The notes below the pieces were generated by a model. It saw only the letters and a list, made by a program, of their open reading frames with translations. It was not told the origin of the DNA and did no database searches. The position numbers and the translations under genes are program-made. A stretch of 64,000 bases of DNA from Aquarana catesbeiana (lineage: Eukaryota; Chordata; Amphibia; Anura; Ranidae), in the NCBI RefSeq assembly GCF_042186555.1, contig NC_133336.1, forward strand, positions 184,568,099-184,632,098. The letters are read 5' to 3'. Within the stretch, counting starts at the first letter, position 1; every line of letters starts with the position of its first letter. Below are positions 34,292 through 44,599 of this stretch, one piece after another.

Positions 34292-35124
34292 AAAAAAGGA
34301 GCCATTGGAAGAAGTTTTTCCAGCAAAAAAGGAGCTCACCAATCCACTAGAATTATTCAAAGTGGAATTTTCCATAGTGACCAGTGTATTTATATATTAA
34401 AGGAGGAAGCATAGCATATAAATAGCATCGGTTTCAGGTTAATACAATTTTAGGACTATTCAATGGATGAGTCTTTAATGTGCAGAAAAAAATAAAAATA
34501 AAATAAAAGCAAAAATAGACTTCCAAGATTCTTAAGTCCTAATTTTTCCCTCTTAAGTTGAAAGGGGGGGGGGAGAGTAATAAGTGAGTGGGGAGAAAAA
34601 CACCAACTGCCATTCTGTAGGGTATAAGGTCACAAACATAAAATTCACAATGGTAAGATGTATTGTACACAGCTAGGTGGCACAGCTGTACACCTTACAG
34701 AACAGCTATACATATTTACACATATATATTTTACTTACAGGCGCAGAGTTATCACTTATGGTCTCAACTCCCTTGGTGCCATTGGATGGCTTTCATTTGG
34801 GCACCAAAGGAGTTGAAAGATGTGTACCTTTAATTTTCAACAAAAGTTCACACTTTTTGCGAAAATATATTAATTTATTTGTAGAAAAAAAAAAATAGAC
34901 TCTAAACAATGACAAAGATGGCTTTTGTCAAGAATATTCTTTTATAAAAATAAATTCTCCTCCATTGTCAAAGGAATAGCCCAAGCTTGCATTGCATCCG
35001 ACTCTGGCAAATGTTGGGTGGCAGAGCAATAAATATCTCCTCTTTCATACGGTCTCATACAAGACCTGAGCGAAGACTGTTGGTAATTGTCAGTATCGGT
35101 TAAAAACAAAAATCAGACATGAGT
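33915..35124 (-). other. MCL1: Probable MCL1 3' UTR
   Basis: Contiguous with the stop codon at 35,125-35,127 and free of recognisable transposon ends. It contains several long A-homopolymers on the plus strand (33,928-33,957; 34,088-34,106; 34,255-34,288), which would be U-tracts in the transcript. MCL1 mRNAs are short-lived and have long U-rich 3' UTRs in other vertebrates. The extent here is inferred. Confidence 0.45.
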
Positions 35125-35241
35125 TCACCGGATCATGTATGCCAGGCTTGCTCCAAGACCTGCTACTCCTGCAAAGGCCATCAAAACAGTCCTCAGTCCA
35201 CTTTCATAGTCCTCAACATGGAAGAATTCCACACAGCCCTC
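35125..35241 (-). other. MCL1: MCL1 coding exon 3
   Basis: 117 nt including the TGA stop (35,127-35,125), with acceptor CTGCCTTACAG ending at 35,242. It encodes 'EGCVEFFHVEDYESGLRTVL' and the membrane anchor. This exon was too short to stand out as an open frame and was recovered by following the splice from exon 2. Confidence 0.94.
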
Positions 35242-37178
35242 CTGTAAGGCAGAAAGAACATTAAGTCTCCTGTTAATTCACCAACAGCTCATTCAAATAG
35301 TAAAACTAGTAACATTTATAGGATTAGACATATAAAGTGGTAAAAGGTTTGTCTCTACCCTGTCTTGAGCGGCACTAAAGGAGAATAACTTGGCTAAAAG
35401 CAAAACTACACCACTATACTAGTGACAGCCATAGTAGCACTGGGTAAAACTCATTCACATTGGGCCGTATTGCCATCTGTGTCCAATTAGGGATTTTTGT
35501 CTGCATTTCCAGTCGACAAAACCGAAAGTGAGGGAAACTCTTGGGATTAGACATCTTTATTTTCTCAATCACTTTTCTTGGGCAGAAAAGCCAGACTGAT
35601 ATGCCTAGCTGTTCCAAGCCTGAGTCTCAAAGTTATGAAGCTACAGGTTAAAGTAAAGGTCAGGAAACTATCATTGGAAGGAGAGGTCACCAGTGCAACC
35701 TCTTTACACAGACATCAGACCCTTCAGGTTGAAAGATTCTGCAGGCTGTGGATATGCTCTGGGGGTGGGGACACTTAAAAGGTCATCTTTTTAATCACAT
35801 CCTAAAAGGTCTGCCACATCTCCAAGATGTGCCATCTTCCCATGGTCTGTATCCTGGAAATTCCCATTCTTCAAAGATCCAACAGGAGTTCAGCAATAGC
35901 ACAAATGCTTACCCAACCATTGTGTTGTACAATCCATTCTCTCTTTTGGGTCATAAGATAATCTGCAAAGTTGTCTGCAAGTTGGCGAGTGCAGTGCTCC
36001 AACTTTATGATCTTCAGATGTTTGGCCACAAAAGCACCGAAGCTTATCAAGGTAACAATCCGACCCCAGTTCGTAATCCCATCGTTGAAGACCATAGAAG
36101 GAACTTCGGACAGTCTTTGAATGTCGTTTTCATCTTGTATAGGCAACCTTTGCAACATTCCTGGGAAAGAGAGAAGACTACTAAATATCCAAGTAAATAT
36201 CTGGAAAAACATTTCCAGTGATAGCTTCAGCAAAGCCAGGCACAACACATGATCAGAATTTATTCAGCCTAAAGTTAGTCTGTTTTGTGAGAGTGTCAAA
36301 TGTCCACCACTTAGAACCAAAGCCATTTCAAGATGCAAACTTTAACAATGGCTGATAGGAGGAATGCTGAAGGGAAGACATTAAGAAACTGGTTACCATC
36401 GATAGCTCACAGTTGACATGCTGATGGACAAAGTGCTTTCTTCTACACTTTAACCTTAAACCACGTAGAGGGTTCTTTTCTGCAAGAGCGGCAAGGATGT
36501 GGAATTCCCTTCCACAAACGGTGGTCTCAGTGGGGAACATCGATAGTTTCAAAAAACTATTAGATAAGCACCTGAATGACCGCAACATACAGGGATCTAC
36601 AATGTAATACTGACATAATCACACACAGGTTGGACTTGGACTTGTCTTGCAAGGTCCTTTATTCCATACTCAGTCATTGACCTGGAACAAGTATTTGCAT
36701 GTCAGATGTTTTGATGCTTCCACTGGTTGCATTCTTGCTCCAGGTCAAAGACTGCCTTATTAGTGGAAAAAAAAAAAATCTGACCTTGTACCTTCAAAAT
36801 TAAGTGTTCTCTTAAATTTCTATCCTCAAAAAGGGTTCCCCTTTAAAAAGAAAAGCAATACTACAGCTGATGCTCATAACTATAATAGGTTTCCCATTGC
36901 TGTCAAAAGATGAAATTTGATTGGCTGCTGCAGGCAGCAATTCCATTTTAGCTTCAGTTACTGTAAATCAGCCCACAGCTGTTCCCATTCACCACTAAAA
37001 CAGTAACTTCTGCAATGACAAAAGCAGAAGGAGCCCTGGTGCAACAGCTTTTTGACACATCAGCTCAGTTCACAAAGTGCAATAATGGAATGCAGACTCC
37101 CAAAGCAACCCATTTTGGTCAGTGTATTGCCTCCAGAATAAGACGATGTGTTGCTTTCTTAAAAATAAGACCACTGTC

Positions 37179-37209
<31 letters not shown>

Positions 37210-38212
37210 AAAAAAAGCCATCACTGCTGCACAGAAATCTGGGAGGACTGACGGAAAGCCAGATGCATGGATACAAATAAGGACCTATTCACTAAAATGC
37301 AGCACTGCTTTTACTGCACTCAAATGTGCAACAATTCTGATCAAACTGTTCTATCCACAAACATGAAACTCAAGTGTTGAACATTTTGCACACAATGGAC
37401 TTTCAATACCTAAAAGCCTCCATTTCTTAGATATTTGTATTTACTATAGTTTTTATGCCAACTTCCAACTGGTTCTATAGTGCACTCCAATAGACAACTT
37501 AAAGAGCGCCTCTCCCCAACAGACAACTCAGAAGCTCACAATTCTTGAGAGGCTGCAATGAAATAGGAACCACAGAAGGAACCCTAGTTGAGGAAGCTAT
37601 GGGGTTCACTGATCAGACAGCAATGGTGAATTGATCTATCTACACTGCCCACTAATATTAGGAAAAGCACTGGCCAAGTTCCAGAAGCAAGGTAGCCAAT
37701 GCTCCTTAAAATTACAGATGGTGCCCAATTTAAGGTTCTCAAGTCACATCAATGGAGCTAGTCACATCAATGGAGCTAGCTTACTCCTGGGAAGGGACAA
37801 ACTGCCCTGCATTCCATATTCATTTGTCCACGCCCGTGTGTTGAGGACAACATGTTACACTCTGTTTCTATTCTTCATTCACGACCAATTTAGAAAATTC
37901 TTGCCTGTGGTGTCAAATATGCTAGGTATGGCAAATTACTTAAAACGTTCTACAGTTTAGGGATCACTCAAATGCAGGGGTCTCCAAACTTAAACAAAGG
38001 GCCAAGTTTACCATCGTTCAGACTTTTTTTTTTTTGGGGGGGGGGGATGCAAGGTAGCCAGTGGCAGTAGATAATGTCCTGACATCCTTGATGCCAGTGT
38101 AAGAAGGAACAGCACCCAGGCCACAGTTTGAAGATTACTGATCTAATGTACTGCAAACTGTAGGTATAATTTGAAGCAAGGGACCTGAAACATTTCAAGG
38201 TTTCCACCAGAG

Positions 38213-38301
<89 letters not shown>

Positions 38302-39700
38302 TTTTATTTTAAAGGTGATAAACCTGGGTAATAAAGTTAGTGAATTGGTCCCAAATCAAAACAGTGATTAAACAATAAAATCCAGAGTGGAGTCAACAGA
38401 ATAGGCTCCAGTTGCTGCTAGTTACTGGCCTTTACAGAATGCAAGAAGAGATGGACCTGGCAACTCAATGTTTTACCAAACCGTAGTGCCACAAAACTGA
38501 CATAACCAGATGGAGGAAGTGTTGAAGATTAAAGAGAAAAAAAAAAGTATTTTTTTTAGTTCATTGCTCAACGTTGCAAAACAGGATGTTTGAAAACACA
38601 ACCTAAATACCAAACTGGGTTTCATTTTCCTCTCTGCCTTGCTAGAATTGTCTGGAAAAACACCAGATTATCAATGGAAACCAGGGGGGAGGAAACCCTG
38701 TGCTGGAATAATGCATTATTCAAAGGGGACGGTCATAAATTATAGAAGAATTTAAACAGGATGCAGCTTGCAAACCAGCAGGGGTTACTGCAGTTTAAAT
38801 TCTCTGGTCTAGGCAACATGCCTCAAAAAGCACCAAGGATAAAAAGATTGGACAGGGAGACAAAAAAAAAAAAAAATAAAATAAAAAAAGTAAACTTTAG
38901 AACATAAGGGCATACTGCAACTCAGTGGAAATTTCCAGTGAACCTGGAACCGTTCTTATCTGATAACACCGATTGTATCAATAAAACGCCTACACAGTCG
39001 AAAGTATGACTGCAACTAGAAGGGGCAAAGAGCTGCCAAACAGGCACTTATGGGCAAAGCTGCTCACATTTTTTGACCTGTCACAACAGCTGTGACCACC
39101 TCAGAACCCATCCAAAGGGTGAGATTACTGCACAGGACAGAGGCTGCAGGTGACAGCTGACCTGACATGGTAAAATCTGTGCAGCTTGATAACACAAACT
39201 AGAATACTCAATCACAAAAAGGTAATCCAGAGCAATACAAGAAGACTGTTTAATAAAAGGAAGGTGGATATGAGATCTATATGAATAATTGCTAATCCAG
39301 CAAAACTGGCTCCTCAACTTGTGAGCAACGAACAAACAGCGGCCACACATGGAGCAGGAAGAAGATCGGTATGTGAGGTGGAGTCTCAGCATTGCTGTGT
39401 GTTTGCTGTACACCACGTATACACAAAGCTGCATCCAGCTGGATCTGGAGGGATCAGAGGCAGGGAGTGTGCGCACCGAGCAGCTCAGGCCCACCACATG
39501 CAAATAACACACCAAGAAAAGCACAAAGAGCGCTATGCAAATCCGGCATCGACTCCAACACAAAATAAACGTACAACATGAACAGCCGGCAACACCGGGC
39601 CACATTTCTGCACACACATGCATATTATCTCCCCCCCCCCCATATCTGCATTCTCCTACCAACTAAATTTGCTGTGCTTTATATACATGCACATAGCAAC

Positions 39701-39731
<31 letters not shown>

Positions 39732-41269
39732 TGTCTAGCATAAGGAAAAAAAATATTCAAATGAATTAACTGTTTAAAAGTCCAATAACCAGCTTAAATT
39801 AGAAAAAACTCCACCCCTACACTTCTCTTATATAAATGTATGCCTGCAGTATTTTTGTTAAAAAAAAAAAAAAAAAATTTAAAGGGATTTTTTTTTCTCA
39901 TTGGCAGTGAGTGCATTTGTTCCCCTTTCTTCAAGGGACAAAAAAAAAAAAAAAAAATTATTTTCTCCTGAAAGGTTAAATATTTTAGGACTTTGTTTTA
40001 ATAGATGTATGAAAAATCCATCCAGAAAAAAAAAAAAAAAAAAGGAAGAAGATTAAATGGCTCTAAATAAACCCCCCCCCCCTCCACTTTTTTTTTTTAT
40101 TTCTCTACTCTTTAATTTTAGGATATTCAGCAAGTTTTTGCTTTTAAATTTAGACATTGCACAAAAATATAAGTTTTAATATTTAAGGATATTAATCACT
40201 AAAATGTACTTTTTTTTTTTAGATAAATATCCCTATATTAAAGCTTCATTTTTCATCTTTACCCCTGCTTGGATAATCTCTGTACAGAGGTCAGTGGCGG
40301 TCCCTCTTTCTATGGAGGAGATCAGTGGCAGTAGGTGGTCCCCCTCTCTATATGGAGATCAGTGGTGGTGGTCTCCCCCTCCCCGATATATAAGGTAAGT
40401 CCTGGTAGATGCCCCCCCCTCTCTATACAGAGGTTGGTGTGTGAGGGTCTCTCATACACATATATATATATATACACACACACACAGATAGAAGGTAAGT
40501 GGTCCCTCTCCATATGGTGATCAGTCCCGGTAAGTGGTCTCCCCCATATATAGGAGGTAGGTCCCAGTAGGTGGTCCTCTCTCTATGGAGGAGATCAGTG
40601 GTGGTAGGTGGCCCCCCTTTCTATATGGTGGTCAGTCCCGGTAGGTGGTCCCTCTCTATGGTGATCAGTGGCAGTAGGTGGCCCCCCCTCCCTCTATGGT
40701 GGATATATATATCCGGTAGGTCCCCCCCCCATTCTCTCTATGGTGATCAGTGGCAGTAGGTGGCCCCCCTCCCTCTCTCTATGGTGGTCTCTCATATATA
40801 TGTAGGCCCGGTAGGTCCCCCCCCCCATTCTCTCTATGGTGATCAGTGTGTGGGACTCACCTTGGAAGGCCACCTTGTGTTTGTCGATGATCTCGGTGCT
40901 GACTCTGCGGAGGGTGGTCTGGGCCTTGGTGTTGCTCTCAGCCCCTTTGCTCCCCCCGGTCTCATCCCTGAAGAGGGTGTAGAGGAGTTGTCGGGTCTCC
41001 ATGGTGAGGGTGTCCGGGGGCCCCTCGGTAGGGGTGAGTGGAGGTGAGGTGGATCCCCGGGAATCAGACTGCACTTCCATATCCTCGTCCTCATCCAGCT
41101 CGCCCTGGGAGTTGGGTAGGGAGCCGTCCCCGTTGTAGTCTATGGGCCTCCTCCAGTTGTCCTTGTCTAAGGCGACCACCGGGGCGTCCTTGGAGGGGAG
41201 CACCCCCGCTCCGTACAGCAGGTGACACGGGATCATTCCGCTATTTCTAAACCGAGCAGGGTTCATCAT
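35125..41269 (-). CDS. MCL1: MCL1, induced myeloid leukemia cell differentiation protein homolog
   Basis: MCL-1 is an anti-apoptotic BCL-2-family protein of the outer mitochondrial membrane that sequesters BAK and BH3-only proteins. CDS = join of 41,269-40,861, 36,160-35,913 and 35,241-35,125: 774 nt, 257 residues. Residues 1-~110 are the low-complexity, acidic, Ser/Pro/Thr-rich N-terminal region ('GELDEDEDMEVQ', 'STSPPLTPTEGPPD'), much shorter than in the 350-residue human protein. The BH3-equivalent is about 118-136 ('TLRRVSTEIIDKHKVAFQ'). BH1 is at 161-185 ('NDGITNWGRIVTLISFGAFV'), BH2 at 212-226 across the exon 2/3 junction ('WIVQHNGW' + 'EGCVEFF'), and a hydrophobic anchor at 235-256 ('LMAFAGVAGLGASLAYMI'), ending in Arg. 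Exon 2 is 248 nt, the same as I recall for human MCL1. The start is the first in-frame ATG (41,269); a second ATG follows directly. No lesion is seen, so it is probably functional. Confidence 0.95.
35242..35912 (-). other. MCL1 intron 2 (671 bp)
   Basis: Bounded by donor GTAAGC (35,912) and acceptor CTTACAG (35,242). No repeat or coding feature recognised inside. Confidence 0.9.
35913..36160 (-). other. MCL1: MCL1 coding exon 2
   Basis: 248 nt, with acceptor TCTTTCCCAG just upstream (36,170-36,161) and donor GTAAGC at 35,912-35,907. It encodes BH1 and the first part of BH2, ending in phase 0 after the conserved Trp of NGW. Confidence 0.94.
36440..36650 (+). repeat. LINE/SINE-like tail in MCL1 intron 1
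   Basis: Contains AAGAGCGGCAAGGATGTGGA, ACGGTGGTCTCAGTGGGGAA and TAATACTGACATAATCACAC, then AGGTTGGACTTGGACTTGTC. The last ~60 bp match a segment at 48,610-48,660 in the hAT element (AATACTGACACATAATCACA, then GGTTGGACTTGATGGACTTG). A dispersed retroelement-like tail of unidentified family. Confidence 0.6.
37976..38141 (+). mobile_element. Decayed hAT MITE in MCL1 intron 1
   Basis: Begins CAGGGGTCTCCAAACTTAAA, then CAAAGGGCCAAGTTTACC, and ends GGCCACAGTTTGAAGATTAC. It matches the ends of the elements at 28,912 and 54,704. A T/G-homopolymer lies near 38,027-38,047. Confidence 0.7.
38216..38296. repeat. (AT)n microsatellite, ~80 bp
   Basis: About 39 uninterrupted AT dinucleotides in MCL1 intron 1, following GAGAAAATATA and preceding a T-rich stretch. 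Confidence 0.98.
40285..40855. repeat. Minisatellite adjoining the MCL1 exon 1 donor
   Basis: Degenerate units with CTCTCTATGGTGATCAGTGG, then CAGTAGGTGGCCCCCC, of about 35-70 bp. Subunits include GTCCCGGTAGGTGGTC and an ATATATATATA/CACACACA insert (40,458-40,485). The last unit (TCTCTATGGTGATCAGTGTG) ends five bases from the donor, so the array covers the first ~570 bp of intron 1. Confidence 0.88.
40861..41269 (-). other. MCL1: MCL1 coding exon 1
   Basis: 409 coding nt, ending in phase 1 after CCTTCCAAG with donor GTGAGT at 40,860-40,855. It encodes the N-terminal regulatory region and the BH3 segment. The GC-rich exon is followed within a few bases by an intronic minisatellite. Confidence 0.92.
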
Positions 41270-41281
41270 ATTTTTAAGCAA

Positions 41282-41500
41282 CGGAAATGTACGGTTACTA
41301 CGCGTTGAGTTCCCTTACTTATCGGTATCACGGCCTGAATGAACGCCCAACACTTGCAGAGGAGGTATTTAAGGCGCGACGTCACTGACGTAAACGTGTG
41401 CCGTACACTCCTATGCTCCGCCCGCGGAATAATCTTGTAGAATCCCAGCCAGTGTCCGCACACTTCCGCCCTTACCTAATATAGGATTCCGCTCAGACGT
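41282..41500 (-). promoter_or_regulatory. Candidate MCL1 core promoter
   Basis: On the minus strand a TATA-like CTTAAATACC lies at 41,373-41,364, about 95 bp upstream of the start codon. Just 5' of it, at 41,393-41,378, is TTACGTCAGTGACGTC, two overlapping CRE-like motifs. CREB/ATF-family control of MCL1 is known in mammals. The arrangement suggests a TATA-like promoter with CRE input, but the transcription start is not proven. Confidence 0.5.
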
Positions 41501-41680
41501 GTCATAATGGCGCCCTGCATATTCTGTGTTGTCCAGTCCAAAGCAAACCCGTCCGTGACATCATGAGAAAAGACATAGTGAAAGTACACACAATGCCACC
41601 ATACATTACCATAAACAAATAAAGAACTGTTGTTAGGGAGTCCCCTCACACATTCCCAATTCTTGGGGCTCATTCACACC

Positions 41681-41850
41681 TAGGGTTGCCACTTCATCCT
41701 TTTAAACCCGGATACATATGAATTACACAGGTTCTGAGGCTAATTTAATGCAGATAAGGCACCAAGTGAGTTTCATTACCACCTTAACCAGCCTCAGAAC
41801 CTGTGTAATGAATATGTGTTCCGTTTGGAAGGGATGAGGTGGTAACCCTA
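41681..41850. mobile_element. hAT MITE upstream of MCL1, perfect 8-bp duplication
   Basis: TAGGGTTGCCACTTCATCC opens and GGATGAGGTGGTAACCCTA-like sequence closes it. TTCACACC flanks both sides (41,673-41,680; 41,851-41,858). Interior complementary blocks are ACACAGGTTCTGAGGCTAAT and CAGCCTCAGAACCTGTGTAA. 170 bp, about 410 bp upstream of the start codon. Confidence 0.93.
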
Positions 41851-42894
41851 TTCACACCGTGTTTATTCAGTTGCGTTGCCCAACCGTGTTGACTAGGGAT
41901 GAGCCGAACACCCCCCGGTTCGGTTCGCACCAGAACCTGCGAACGGACCGAAAATTTGCACGAACGTTAGAACCCCATTGACGTCTATGGGACTCGAACG
42001 TTCAAAATCAAAAGTGCTCATTTTAAAGGCTAATTTGCATGGTATTGTCCTAAAAAGGGTTTGGGGACCCGGGTCCTACCCCAGGGGACATGTATCGATG
42101 CAAAAAAAACTTTTAAAAACGTCAGTTTTTCCTGGAGCAAAAAAAAAAAAAAAAAAAAGTGAAATATTCCTTTAAATATCATACCTGGGGGGTGTCTATA
42201 GTATGCCTGTAAAGTGGCGTGTGTTTCCCGTGTTTAGAACAGTCCCTGCACAAAATGTCATTTTTAAAGGAAAAAATCTCATTTAAAACTGCTTGCGGGT
42301 TTAATGTAATGTCGGGTCCTGGCAATATGGATGAAAATCAGTGAGACAAATGGCATGGGTACCCCCCAGACCATTACCAGGCCCTTTGGGTCTTGTATGG
42401 ATATTAAGGGGAACCCCGCACCCAAATTAAAATAAGGAAAGGTGTGGGGCCACAAGGCCCTATATACTCTGAACAGCAGTATACAGGCGGTGCAAACAAG
42501 ACAGGGACTGTAGGTTTGTTGTTAAGTAGAATCTGTTTGTAATTTTTAACGGGTACATTTTTAATGTGTTTAGCTCCAGCCAAAAAATCTTTTTTAAGCT
42601 TTTTGGAAAACATAGGGAAGGGTTATCACCCCTGTGACATTTCTTTTGCTGTCTTTCCTCCTCTTCAGAAGATTTCACCTCACTTTTTGTCCCAATGACA
42701 AATGTTTTTTGAAAACGTGGGTTTTTGTGTGGAGCAAGGATTGGAAAGCATCAGTGGAAAGGAGAAATGTTTTTCCCATATTAACTCTTACAGGAGAGAA
42801 TTTTCCTTCCTAGGGGTAGATTTCATCTCACTTCCTGTTGTCTCCTTCCGTTTGCAAGTAGGAGTCGTTTGTAAGTTAGATGTTTGAAAGTAGG

Positions 42895-43745
42895 GGCCTG
42901 CCCTATATACTCAGCAGAAATGTGGGCCTTAGGTGTTGTTGTGGCCACAACACTGTAAGCCCTCACAGGGCCCTGCTGTGAAATATTAGATCAAGAATTG
43001 TAATTACATGCCCCTGTTGAACAAGGGCAGAAAAATTGGGCCTTTGGTGGTGGTGGTGCCACAACACTGTAAGTCCTCACTCGCTCTTGGTGGGTGCAGA
43101 AATGGGCCCTGCTGTGAAATATTAGATCAAGAATTGTAATTACATGCCCCTGTTGAACAGGGGCTGAAAAATAGGCCTTAGGCACTGGTGCTGGTGCCAC
43201 AACACTGCAACCACTCACAGATACTCTAGTTGGAACGCAGAAATGAGCCCTGCTGCAAAGTATTGCATCAAAAATTGTAATAACACGCCCCTGTTAAACA
43301 GGGGCTGAAAAATTGGGCCTTAGGCACTGGTGCTGGTGCCACAACACTGCAACCCCTCACAGATACTCTAGTTGGAACGCAGAAATGAGCCCTGCTGCAA
43401 AGTATTGCATCAAAAATTGTAATTATAGGCCCCTGTTAAACAGGGGCTGAAAAATTGGGCCTTAGGCACTGGTGCTGGTGCCACAACAGTGCAACCTCTC
43501 ACAGATACTCTAGTTGGAACGCAGAAATGAGCCCTGCTGCAAAGTATTGCATCAAAAATTGTAATTACATGCCCCTGTTAAACAGGGGCTGAAAAATTGG
43601 GCCTTAGGCACTGGTGCTGGTGCCACAACACTGCAACCCCTCACAGATACTCTAGTTGTAACGCAGAAACGAGCCCTGCTGCAAAGTATTGCATCAAAAA
43701 TCGTAATTACACGCCCCTGTTAAACAGGGGCTGAAAAATTGGGCC
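42895..43745. repeat. ~143-bp tandem array in the hAT 3' region
   Basis: Six units carry GGTGCCACAACACTGCAACC, then CTCACAGATACTCTAGTTGG, GAGCCCTGCTGCAAAGTATT and GCCCCTGTTAAACAGGGGCT. The central four are nearly identical and the first two (42,895-43,160) more diverged. Each unit has a CCCCTGTT..AACAGGGG hairpin. It lies between the left terminus and the transposase stop. Confidence 0.9.
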
Positions 43746-44599
43746 TTAGGCACTGGTGGTGGCGCCCAGAACCAAAAATGTTCTTACAAGCTATCAGCGT
43801 GATGATTGAGGAGGAAGAGGATAATTACTCAGGGATAGTCACTCAGCATCAGCATAGGCAGTCTTTGAAGGGATCTGAGATTTCAAAAAAAATTATTCAG
43901 TTACATCAGCATCAGGTGCTTGGTAGCTGGTGGTGATCCAAGACTGATTCATTTTTATGAAGGTCAGTCGATCGACCGAGTCGGTGGACAGACGCACCCT
44001 GTGATCGGTTACAAAGCCTCCAGCAGCACTGAATGTGCGTTCTGAAAGAACGCTGGATGCAGGACAGGCCAGTAGCTCAATTGCATACTGTGCAAGCTCT
44101 GGCCAGTGATCCATCCTCAAGACCCAGTAACCCAGAGGATTTTCGGTGGGAAAGGTGTCCAAGTCAGATCTTGCCCCTAGGTATTCCTGCACCATGTAAA
44201 ACAGACACTGGCGATGGTTGCTGGAACCGATCATACCTTGGGGCTGCGGACCAAAAAATTGTCTGAACGCATCGGTCAGACGGCCACCTTCTCCACTGCT
44301 CCTTCTTTGACTGACCGAAGCCTCAGCAACACGTTGTCCAGAAACAGGAGTTTGTAACCTCCCAGTCTCTGGAAACGCGTTGCACAGACCTTTCTGCAAG
44401 GCCTCCCGAAGATGTTTCATCCTCTGCTCCCTCTGCGATGGCAAGATAAGGCAGAGGCGTAACTAGAAACCTTCATACCCCGGTGCAAGAAATCATGAAG
44501 GCCCCCCCCCCCCCCGAAAAGCATGATTTTGATACTATATTTTTTCCACTGTACAACAAAGTAAAACATTTCTGTTTCTGATTTCAACTTACCGTAACT

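Larger units (their letters stand above)
36161..40860 (-). other. MCL1 intron 1 (4.7 kb)
   Basis: Long compared with the compact mammalian MCL1 intron, enlarged by repeats: a LINE/SINE-like tail (36,440-36,650), A-homopolymers (37,179-37,207; 39,702-39,729), a MITE relic (37,976-38,141), an AT microsatellite and a minisatellite. A 193-residue minus-strand frame at 39,662-39,081 is intronic and not a credible exon. Confidence 0.85.

Noticed and set aside
39081..39662. Minus-strand 193-codon frame in MCL1 intron 1
   Set aside because: Cys-rich with hydrophobic stretches but no recognisable domain. It sits inside an intron between well-defined exons and overlaps A-rich simple sequence.
40694..40860. 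Continuation of the MCL1 exon 1 frame past residue 137
   Set aside because: A good GTGAGT donor and the in-frame join to exon 2 show this part is intron, and it reads through the minisatellite.
42895..43745. Possible array of structured RNA genes (hairpin in each 143-bp unit)
   Set aside because: No promoter-like boxes or terminator T-runs per unit are visible. The array lies within a transposon and fits local tandem duplication.
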